DNA of 42,542 nt from an uncultured Clostridium sp. Its GTDB lineage: Bacteria; Bacillota; Clostridia; TANB77; CAG-508. The notes beneath the pieces are model-generated. The model made no database searches. It worked only from the letters and a program-made list of their open reading frames with translations, and had not been told where the DNA came from. The stretch is taken from contig CAOKRC010000012.1 in assembly GCA_948471035.1 (NCBI GenBank), forward strand, positions 1 to 42,542. The letters run 5' to 3'. Made by a program: the position numbers and the translations under genes. The first letter of the stretch is position 1, and each line of letters starts with the position of its first letter. Of the stretch, positions 1 through 5,689 are shown piece after piece.

Positions 1-34
1 AAAATCAACCAGATTTTATTTTCTGATTGATTTT
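1..34 (-). terminator. Hairpin downstream of tRNA-Leu
   Basis: Arms 1-13 and 22-34 pair over 13 positions with one G-U wobble, around an 8-nt A/T loop. On the minus strand the 3' arm ends in GATTTT, which gives a short U-run. It lies about 45 nt past the tRNA 3' end, so it is a plausible intrinsic terminator for the tRNA transcript. Any remaining U-tract would be outside the window. Confidence 0.55.
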
Positions 35-77
35 TGTATCTCTCTGTTCTATAAAAAAGTTCGAACAGATACGTCGT

Positions 78-161
78 TGGTGCGGATGAGAGGACTCGAA
101 CCTCCACGTCGTTGACACTGGTTCCTAAGACCAGCGCGTCTGCCAGTTCCGCCACATCCGC
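78..161 (-). tRNA. tRNA-Leu, anticodon UAG
   Basis: Read on the minus strand the gene starts GCGGATG and ends CATCCGC-A-CCA, so the acceptor stem is a perfect 7 bp and the CCA tail is encoded. The anticodon stem CTGGT/ACCAG encloses the loop CTTAGGA, giving anticodon TAG (UAG), which decodes CUA-family leucine codons. The D-arm and the T-arm (GGAGG, TTCGAGT, CCTCT) are recognisable, and the long variable arm fits a class II tRNA such as Leu. It lies just downstream of rplS, apparently with its own promoter. Confidence 0.96.
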
Positions 162-180
162 ATGTCTATTGACAATGTAT

Positions 181-210
181 ATATTAGCACATTTTGGCTT
201 ACGTTGTCAA
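181..210 (-). promoter_or_regulatory. sigma-A promoter of tRNA-Leu
   Basis: On the minus strand there is TTGACA (205-210), an 18-nt spacer and TAATAT (181-186), about 20 nt upstream of the tRNA 5' end. An 11-bp perfect inverted repeat (165-175 and 204-214) brackets the promoter. Confidence 0.7.
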
Positions 211-260
211 TAGAAAATCTTAGATTTTTTCAATTTGTATAATTAATTGTTGATTATCTA

Positions 261-818
261 TTATTCAGCTGTTTCTTCTGCTTTTTCAGCTTCAACTGTA
301 GCTTCTTCTGCTTCAGCATTTACACTTTCTTCTACTACTTCAGTTTTTTCTACAACTGGCATTTCTTCAGCTACTGCAACTTCTTCTGCATCGACTACAG
401 TTTCAGTTGCTTCAACTACTGGTGCTTCTTCAGCCATTTCTTCTTTCACAACAATTTCTTTATTTTCAATTCTTGCACCTAATTTTTCTTTTGTCTTAGA
501 TGCTTTACCTACTCTGTCTCTTAAGTAGAATAGTTTAGCACGTCTTGCTTTACCTACTCTTACTACTTCAACTTTTTCAACTAATGGTGAATGAACTAAG
601 AATGTTTTTTCAACACCTACACCATAAGAAATTCTTCTTACTGTAAATGTTTCATTTACTCCTCCACCTTGTTTTTTAATAATAATTCCTTCGAATACTT
701 GTATTCTTTCTCTGTTTCCTTCTTTAATTCTAACATGAACTCTTACTGTGTTTCCAACATCTAATACTGGAACTTTGTTTTTCATTTGTTCATGCTTAAT
801 AGATTTCATAATATCCAT
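261..818 (-). CDS. rplS: 50S ribosomal protein L19 with long acidic C-terminal tail
   Basis: L19 is a large-subunit protein at the interface with the 30S subunit. Residues 1 to about 115 are a normal L19, with recognisable segments such as [27 protein letters not shown] and RRAKLFYLR. Typical L19 stops near there. This one runs on to 185 residues with a low-complexity tail dominated by Glu, Ala and Val. The ORF is open and unbroken, and an AAGGAGG ribosome binding site sits correctly before the start. It is the last gene of the ylxM-to-rplS cluster, about 105 nt after trmD. The L19 assignment is certain; the role of the tail is unknown. Confidence 0.96.
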   Translation of the reverse strand: MDIMKSIKHEQMKNKVPVLDVGNTVRVHVRIKEGNRERIQVFEGIIIKKQGGGVNETFTVRRISYGVGVEKTFLVHSPLVEKVEVVRVGKARRAKLFYLRDRVGKASKTKEKLGARIENKEIVVKEEMAEEAPVVEATETVVDAEEVAVAEEMPVVEKTEVVEESVNAEAEEATVEAEKAEETAE

Positions 819-923
819 CTTTAATTTTTCCTCCTTCTTTTATAATTTTAATTCAAGCATAAAATTTTATTTAGGACTGTAAGTTACTACTTTATGTTTC
901 TAATCTTTTAATACTTCCAATCT

Positions 924-1643
924 CTAACTTTTATTTTTTAACTCTTCAATATATTTAATATCTTCTTTAGTTAAATCTACATTTTTTAAAAGATGTGGTC
1001 TTTTTAAATATGTATTTTTTATTGATTCTTTTCTTCTCCATTTGCAAATATTTTCGTGATGACCACTTAAAAGCACTTCTGGAACAATTCTTCCTTTAAA
1101 AACTTCTGGTCTTGTATATTGTGGATATTCTAAAATCCCATTTGAAAATGATTCTTCATTTATAGACTCTTTATTTAAAACGCCTTCAACATATCTTGAC
1201 ACACTATCAATTAGTACCATTGCTGGAATTTCTCCACCTGTTAGTACATAATCTCCAATCGAAATTTCTTCTGGTTTAATCTCCTCTAATACCCTTTGGT
1301 CTATCCCTTCATAATGTCCACAAAGAAGAATAATATGATTTTCTTTGCTTAAATTTTCTACTATATTTTGATCTAAAGTCTTTCCTTGTGGTGACATATA
1401 TATAACTTTTGCATCATCTGTTTTTAAAGATGTAAAAGCATCATATACAACATCTGGTCTTATAACCATTCCTGCTCCACCACCATATGGTGTATCATCT
1501 ACTTTTTTATGTTTATCTTTAGAAAAATCTCTAATATCTATAACATTTATATCTATTATTTCTTTTTCTATAGCTTTTCCTATAACACTTTTAAATAACG
1601 GTTCAAACATTTCTGGAAAAAGAGTTAAAATATCAAATTTCAT
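924..1643 (-). CDS. trmD: tRNA (guanine37-N1)-methyltransferase TrmD
   Basis: Methylates G37 next to the anticodon of tRNAs reading CUN, CCN and CGG, using S-adenosylmethionine, and so prevents frameshifting. The 239-residue length is normal for the SPOUT-class TrmD family. The start MKFDILTLFPEMFEP, the cofactor knot around LLCGHYEGIDQRV and SIGDYVLTGGEIPAMV, and LSGHHENICKWRR near the C-terminus are all family hallmarks. It lies between rimM and rplS, as in other Firmicutes. Its link to frame maintenance is of interest beside the two apparent frameshifts in this window, although TrmD itself looks intact. Confidence 0.97.
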   Translation of the reverse strand: MKFDILTLFPEMFEPLFKSVIGKAIEKEIIDINVIDIRDFSKDKHKKVDDTPYGGGAGMVIRPDVVYDAFTSLKTDDAKVIYMSPQGKTLDQNIVENLSKENHIILLCGHYEGIDQRVLEEIKPEEISIGDYVLTGGEIPAMVLIDSVSRYVEGVLNKESINEESFSNGILEYPQYTRPEVFKGRIVPEVLLSGHHENICKWRRKESIKNTYLKRPHLLKNVDLTKEDIKYIEELKNKS

Positions 1644-1651
1644 ATTTCCTC

Positions 1652-2158
1652 CTATACAAGTCCTTCTATTAAATGTACTATCATTTTTTTATCTTTGATA
1701 TCTACATTTTTAATAACTTCTCCTATTGCAGGAAGAAGAACTTGTTTTCCTAATTCGTTTTTAACAACATATATATCATTTGCACCTGTAGAATACACAT
1801 CTACAATATTACCTAATTCTTTATGGCTATCTGTATATACAGTAATTCCAATTAAATCTATTATAAAGTATGAATTTTCTGGTAACTCTACTGCATCTTT
1901 TCTATCTATTTTTAAATAGCAATTTTTATAAATTGTTGCAGCATTTATATCATCAATTCCCTTTAATTTTAATAGTACTAAATTTTTACTATATTTAATC
2001 TCTTCGATAATAAAAGTCTTTAAAGAATTTTTTGTTTCTACATATATTGATTTCAAATTCTCAAACCTTGTTATATCATCTGTATAAGGAACAACTTTCA
2101 AAAAGCCCTTTATACCATATGTATTAACTATTTGACCAATTTCCATTAACTGTTCCAT
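1652..2158 (-). CDS. rimM: ribosome maturation factor RimM
   Basis: Assists maturation of the 30S head by binding ribosomal protein S19. The 168-residue length is typical. The N-terminal barrel shows MEIGQIVNTYGIKGFLKV, and the C-terminal PRC-type barrel includes ELGNIVDVYSTGANDIYVV and LLPAIGEVIKNVDI. The gene sits between khpA and trmD with gaps under 10 nt, so it is translated within one operon. Confidence 0.95.
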   Translation of the reverse strand: MEQLMEIGQIVNTYGIKGFLKVVPYTDDITRFENLKSIYVETKNSLKTFIIEEIKYSKNLVLLKLKGIDDINAATIYKNCYLKIDRKDAVELPENSYFIIDLIGITVYTDSHKELGNIVDVYSTGANDIYVVKNELGKQVLLPAIGEVIKNVDIKDKKMIVHLIEGLV

Positions 2159-2162
2159 ATTA

Positions 2163-2393
2163 TTATCCTACAAATTCAATATTTACTTTTTTATCTTCTT
2201 TTGCAACAATTGCTTTTGCAACAGTTCTTATAGATTTAGCAATTCTTCCTTGTCTTCCAATTACTTTTCCCATATCAGATTCTGCTACTTTCACTTCATA
2301 AGTAATAGTATTTTCTTTAGAGTTTTCAGTAATTTGAACTTCACTTGGATTTTCTACTAAATTTTTAATCATAATTTCAAGCATTTCTTTCAT
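2163..2393 (-). CDS. khpA: KH-domain RNA-binding protein KhpA (YlqC)
   Basis: A 76-residue protein made of one KH domain, with the core GKVIGRQGRIAKSIRTVAKA carrying the GxxG RNA-binding loop. Family members (KhpA/YlqC) form RNA-binding complexes with KhpB/Jag and influence cell elongation and small-RNA biology in Gram-positive bacteria. Its place between rpsP and rimM is the conserved Firmicute arrangement, and 4 nt separate it from rimM. Confidence 0.93.
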   Translation of the reverse strand: MKEMLEIMIKNLVENPSEVQITENSKENTITYEVKVAESDMGKVIGRQGRIAKSIRTVAKAIVAKEDKKVNIEFVG

Positions 2394-2406
2394 ATATATG
2401 AACCTC

Positions 2407-2640
2407 CTAGTTAGCTTTTTCTATTAAAGCTTTTACTGTGTCTGTTGGTTTTGCACCATTTTTTATCCATTCAGCAACTTTTTCTTTATTGATAACTATT
2501 GTTGATGGTTCTGTCATTGGGTTGTATGTTCCAATTTGTTCGATTATTTTTCCATCTCTTGGTGATTTAGAATCAGCCACTACTATGTGATAGAATGGAG
2601 CTTTTTTAGCACCAAATCTTTGTAATCTTATTTTTACCAT
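2407..2640 (-). CDS. rpsP: 30S ribosomal protein S16
   Basis: A 77-residue S16, required for 30S assembly. The N-terminus [20 protein letters not shown], the motif [16 protein letters not shown] and the C-terminal GAKPTDTV segment are standard. An AGGAGGTGA-type ribosome binding site precedes the start. A repeat element (2703-2780) separates it from ffh upstream. Confidence 0.97.
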   Translation of the reverse strand: MVKIRLQRFGAKKAPFYHIVVADSKSPRDGKIIEQIGTYNPMTEPSTIVINKEKVAEWIKNGAKPTDTVKALIEKAN

Positions 2641-2702
2641 TTAAATTCACCTCCTAAAAATTGATATATATATAAATTTAAAAAATTGATGACATTTTTT
2701 TC

Positions 2703-2780
2703 TGTAGAAGCGGGCCTCGTGTTCGCCCTTATTTATAACATTTTCATTCTTTAAAAGCAGACACAGGGCCTGCCCCTACA
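2703..2780. repeat. Dispersed inverted-repeat (MITE-like) element, copy 1
   Basis: The element begins TGTAG and ends CTACA. Its ends form an imperfect terminal inverted repeat of about 26 bp (GGGCCT...GTTCGCCCTT against AAGCAGACACAGGGCCTGCC) around an AT-rich centre. A closely related copy is at 23121-23195 and a short relative at 13900-13925. It lies between ffh and rpsP inside an otherwise conserved operon. No transposase is present, so it would be a non-autonomous element. Confidence 0.8.
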
Positions 2781-2799
2781 TTGTTCTTTATTCTTATAT

Positions 2800-4150
2800 T
2801 TACATTTTAAAATTCTTCAAATCTTCTGGATTAATTCCATTTAGCATATTTTTAATGCTTTTATCGTTTTTCATTTTCTTCATCATTTTTTGTGTCATTT
2901 CAAATGAATTCATAAATTTATTAACATCTTGTACAGTAACCCCTGCACCCTCTGCTATCCTTTTTCTTCTACTTCCATTTAATAATTTAGTATTTCTTTT
3001 TTCTTTTTTGGTCATAGAACAAATAATGGCTTCTATTTTGACAAATTCTTTGTCTTCTACATTAATATCTTTCAGCTTATTCATACCTGGTATCATTTTT
3101 AATATAGATGAAAATGAACCCATTTTCTTTACTTGTCTTAATTGCATTAAATAATCATCTAAATCGAATTCTTGTTTTCTTAATTTCTGCTCTAGTTTTA
3201 ATGCTTCTTCTTCGCTAAATGCTTCTTCTGCTTTTTCTATAATTGATAGTACATCACCCATTCCCAATATTCTTCCTGCCATTCTTTCTGGATGAAACAC
3301 TTCAATATCACTTAGTTTTTCACCTGTTGCTGCAAATTTTATTGGACGATTTGTAACTTTTTTTACTGATAATGCAGCACCACCTCTTGTGTCTCCATCA
3401 AGTTTTGTAAGTACAACACCATCTATTCCGTACTGCTTCATTAAATGAAGTAGCAACATTTACTGCATCTTGACCTGTCATTGCATCCACAACTAATAGT
3501 ATTTCATGAGGTTTAACATTAGCTTTTAAGCTTTTTAATTCCTCCATTAATTCTTCATCAATATGAAGTCTACCTGCTGTATCTATAATAACAACATCAT
3601 TTAGCTTTGATATCGCAATATTCATAGCTTGTTTTGCAATATGAGAAACATCTTTTGAGCCTTCATTTGCAAATACTGGTATATTTAGTTGTTTACCAAC
3701 TACTTGTAATTGTTTTATAGCAGCTGGTCTATATACATCACATGCTACAAGTAATGGATTTTTACCTTGTTTTCTTAAAAGATTTGCAAGTTTTCCAGCA
3801 GTTGTTGTTTTACCTGAACCTTGCAGACCTACAAGCATTATAACTGTGGGTGGGTTTGGAGTAAAATTAATTTTACTTTCTGTTCCTCCAAGCAATTCCA
3901 CAAGTTCATCTTTAACAATTTTTACAATTTGTTGACCTGGTGTTAAAGATTTAAGTACATCTTGACCTAAAGCTTTTTCTTGTATAACAGATATAAAATC
4001 TTTTACAATTTTATAGTTTACATCCGCTTCTAAAAGTGCAAGTTTAACTTCTCTTAGCATATCTTTTAAGTCTTGTTCTGTAACTCTTACTTTTCCACCA
4101 AATTTTCTTGTTATGCTTTGTAATCTTGAAGATAATCCCTCAAAAGCCAT
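2800..4150 (-). CDS. ffh: signal recognition particle protein Ffh, interrupted by an apparent +1 frameshift
   Basis: SRP54-family GTPase that targets nascent membrane proteins with 4.5S RNA and FtsY. The first frame (4150 down to 3398) holds the N domain and most of the G domain: P-loop GLQGSGKTTT at residues 108-117, then DVYRPAA, DTAGRLH and DAMTGQD. At codon 241 (CGG, 3428-3430) the reading frame is lost, and zero frame would stop 10 codons later. One base further on, the second frame resumes exactly with GIDGVVLTKLDGDTRGG and continues through the methionine-rich M domain (NGSRRKRIA, MTQKMMKKMK) to 2800. The joined product would be 449 residues, normal for Ffh. Since ffh is essential, this is either an extra base in the assembly or real +1 recoding. 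It follows ylxM by 15 nt. Confidence 0.93.
3428..3430 (-). other. Zero-frame CGG at the ffh frame break (possible +1 recoding site)
   Basis: Minus-strand codons read GAA GCA GTA CGG AAT AGA TGG. Skipping the C gives GTA-GGA-ATA-GAT (Val-Gly-Ile-Asp), the usual Ffh sequence here. No shifty heptamer or homopolymer is present at the site. Confidence 0.5.
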
Positions 4151-4165
4151 ATCTTCCTCCTAATT

Positions 4166-4522
4166 TTAAACTAAACAGTTTAAACAGTTTAATTCTTTTT
4201 TTACATTTTCTAAAATACTAGCTATTTGTTCATCAGAAAACTTATTTTGTATTTTTGTTAATTCAGAAAGTATTTTTACTATTTGTTGTTCTTGATTTAA
4301 TGTCTTTTTCATTATTCCTAGCTTTTCTTCGTATTCGAAAAGTTTATTTTCCCCCTTCACAATATTATCTCTAGCTGCTTGCCTTGTAATTCCATAATTC
4401 TCAGCAATCTCAGATAAAGAATAATCATTATTATAGTAATCGTCTAAGAAACTATATTGTTTTTCAGTTAAAAGTTTACCATATATTTGGCATAACATAC
4501 TTACTTTAACATTCTTTTCCAT
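4166..4522 (-). CDS. ylxM: YlxM/p13-family HTH protein linked to SRP
   Basis: A 118-residue UPF0122 protein with a sigma-70 region 4-like helix-turn-helix (YSLSEIAENYGITRQAARDN, about residues 34-53) and a helical C-terminal part. YlxM family members are encoded immediately before ffh and modulate SRP function; Streptococcus YlxM binds SRP components. Here it is the first gene of the ffh-to-rplS cluster and has its own promoter upstream. Confidence 0.93.
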   Translation of the reverse strand: MEKNVKVSMLCQIYGKLLTEKQYSFLDDYYNNDYSLSEIAENYGITRQAARDNIVKGENKLFEYEEKLGIMKKTLNQEQQIVKILSELTKIQNKFSDEQIASILENVKKELNCLNCLV

Positions 4523-4537
4523 ACTAATTACCTCTTT

Positions 4538-4583
4538 TAGTGTAATGCTAATATACTTTACACTATTTTTTATGCTTTGTCAA
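4538..4583 (-). promoter_or_regulatory. ylxM-ffh promoter with overlapping palindrome
   Basis: Minus strand: TTGACA (4578-4583), 17-nt spacer, TAAAGT (4555-4560). An 8-bp inverted repeat, TAGTGTAA/TTACACTA (4538-4545 and 4558-4565, 12-nt spacing), overlaps the -10 and start region, so it could be an operator. The -35 is perfect and the -10 is weak. Confidence 0.5.
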
Positions 4584-4630
4584 GCCTTTTTTGAAGATTT
4601 TTATTAGATTTTTAAATCTTTCAATCTAAT

Positions 4631-4663
4631 ATATTACTTTTAAGTATTATTTAAAAGTAATAT
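4631..4663. repeat. AT-rich perfect hairpin
   Basis: Arms 4631-4643 (ATATTACTTTTAA) and 4651-4663 are perfectly complementary over 13 bp, with a 7-nt loop. It lies between ylxM and the terminator of the neighbouring hypothetical gene. It could serve as a second terminator, a processing site or a relic of insertion. Confidence 0.5.
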
Positions 4664-4716
4664 ATAAAAAATGCAGTCAATAGTAGTTCAATTTAAAACT
4701 TACTATTGACTGCATT
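4664..4716 (-). terminator. Rho-independent terminator of the 4736-5358 gene pair
   Basis: Perfect 16-bp stem (4670-4685 with 4701-4716; minus-strand arm AATGCAGTCAATAGTA) and a 15-nt loop. On the minus strand the stem runs into a T-tract. It begins 20 nt after the stop codon of the hypothetical gene at 4736. Confidence 0.85.
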
Positions 4717-4735
4717 CTCTTATTAACAAACCACT

Positions 4736-5179
4736 TTAAGCAAATTCTTTTATGAATTTCTCCTTAGTATACAAAACTCCGTGCCCCTTTGTTCTACATA
4801 AAAGAAATCCTAACACTTCTTCCACCTTATCAATCTTTAATTCTTTGTTTGTTCTCAGTTTTAAAGAAAGATAATGGTCGCCATCATATGCCCTATAATA
4901 GAATATCCCATTTTCATTTTTGAGATATTCATTTGTAGACAATATGATGACCCCTTCTGGCTTCGGCTCATCCATATTGTAGTGCCAGCGAAAAAGATCG
5001 CAGAAAAACTTTGTCTGGTGTATTATGCATTCACATTGTTTTATCAATATATAATGTTTGCATTCCTGACGCTTTTTTTCTTCTTCTTCTCTTTCCCAGT
5101 ACTCTTCAACAGAAAGCCTTTCGCCTGTAAATGAGTCCTCATAGTACTCTCCATTAATAAAATCATGACAATGTAGCAT
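4736..5179 (-). CDS. hypothetical protein, Cys-containing, accessory
   Basis: A 147-residue protein that I do not recognise. It starts MLHCHDFINGEYYEDS, has a charged segment (EEYWEREEEEKKRQE) and several cysteines in the first half (CKHY, CECIIHQTKFFCDLF), and no signal peptide or membrane segment. A clear AGGAGG ribosome binding site supports the start. Base composition is visibly richer in G+C than the neighbours, with codons otherwise rare in the window, so horizontal acquisition is likely. It appears to be co-transcribed with the small gene at 5215-5358 and ends at a strong terminator. Confidence 0.7.
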   Translation of the reverse strand: MLHCHDFINGEYYEDSFTGERLSVEEYWEREEEEKKRQECKHYILIKQCECIIHQTKFFCDLFRWHYNMDEPKPEGVIILSTNEYLKNENGIFYYRAYDGDHYLSLKLRTNKELKIDKVEEVLGFLLCRTKGHGVLYTKEKFIKEFA

Positions 5180-5214
5180 ATTTTTCCTCCTGTCTATTTG
5201 TGCCTTGTTAATAG

Positions 5215-5358
5215 TTACTTTTTCCTCTTTGTAAATACAGCCTTTGGTATACCTGCCACTAACTGATACTCCCGATTGTTTTTGTAACTTCGTTTCTTAA
5301 AAACATCATAAAACGAATTTCCTTTGTTTACTTTCCTTATGTCCTCTCTTTTTTTCAT
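5215..5358 (-). CDS. small basic hypothetical protein (47 aa), accessory
   Basis: The best start is the ATG at 5358, 7 nt after GGAGGG; an upstream in-frame ATG at 5397 lacks a ribosome binding site. The 47-residue product begins MKKREDIRKVNKGNSFYDVF and is Lys/Arg-rich, ending TKRKK. I do not recognise it. Codon 29 (5272-5274) is an in-frame CGG, the only CGG I found in any ORF apart from the ffh and mutS break points. A +1 shift here would lead to a TAG within a few codons. The gene may be foreign and not adapted to the host's codon rules. Confidence 0.55.
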   Translation of the reverse strand: MKKREDIRKVNKGNSFYDVFKKRSYKNNREYQLVAGIPKAVFTKRKK

Positions 5359-5508
5359 TATAAGTCCCTCCATATGTTGAATTTTTATAGTTACCATTTA
5401 TATAGACTGATCTGTATTCGCCCCGAGGATTTTTGCAAAAATTTGTGTTATTATTATATTAACATAAATTTATTGTAATTTCAACTAAATTTGCTTATTT
5501 ATTTTAAT

Positions 5509-5525
5509 GGTCGCAATTTGCGACC
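5509..5525. repeat. 17-bp perfect palindrome
   Basis: GGTCGCAA-T-TTGCGACC. It shares the 15-bp core GTC(G/A)CAATTTG(C/T)GAC with the palindrome centred 54 bp away. The variable pair changes on both arms together, so the symmetry is preserved. There is no T-tract on either side, so it is not an obvious terminator and may be a protein-binding site. Confidence 0.65.
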
Positions 5526-5550
5526 TTAGAAATCTTATTGAATACATATT

Positions 5551-5583
5551 TAAAAAACTTGATGTCACAATTTGTGACATCAA
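5551..5583 (-). terminator. Terminator-like palindrome after mutS
   Basis: Arms 5559-5570 and 5572-5582/3 (TTGATGTCACAA and its complement) form a 12-bp palindrome; the innermost pairs would open to make a usable loop. On the minus strand it is followed by GTTTTTTAAA, a U-tract, about 107 nt beyond the mutS stop. A role as operator is also possible because of its kinship with 5509-5525. Confidence 0.6.
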
Positions 5584-5689
5584 ATTTTAGTTTACCCTAT
5601 ATATTCTCTTTCTCTATTTCTAACAATTTACTCTTTACATCTAACCCACAAGCATATTCTACTAAATCATCATTTTTTCACCTCATATA

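Larger units (their letters stand above)
5398..5689. other. Non-coding stretch with two related palindromes
   Basis: About 290 bases between the small hypothetical gene and the end of mutS, with no supportable ORF. It holds palindromes at 5509-5525 and 5559-5583 that share the pattern GTCRCAA-T-TTGYGAC; the second probably ends the miaB-mutS transcript. The rest is AT-rich, with no other structure that I could identify. Confidence 0.6.

Noticed and set aside
247..528. Plus-strand ORF opposite the L19 tail
   Set aside because: It is a low-complexity Ser/Thr/Ala product created by reading the Glu/Ala/Val-rich tail backwards, without a ribosome binding site.
3398..3459. Treating the two ffh frames as two separate genes
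   Set aside because: They overlap and together form one normal-length Ffh; the internal ATG of the second frame has no ribosome binding site and falls inside the G domain.
5272..5274. In-frame CGG in the 47-aa ORF as a third recoding site
   Set aside because: A skip there leads to a stop within a few codons, while plain reading gives a longer product. It is better treated as a possible exception in an acquired gene.
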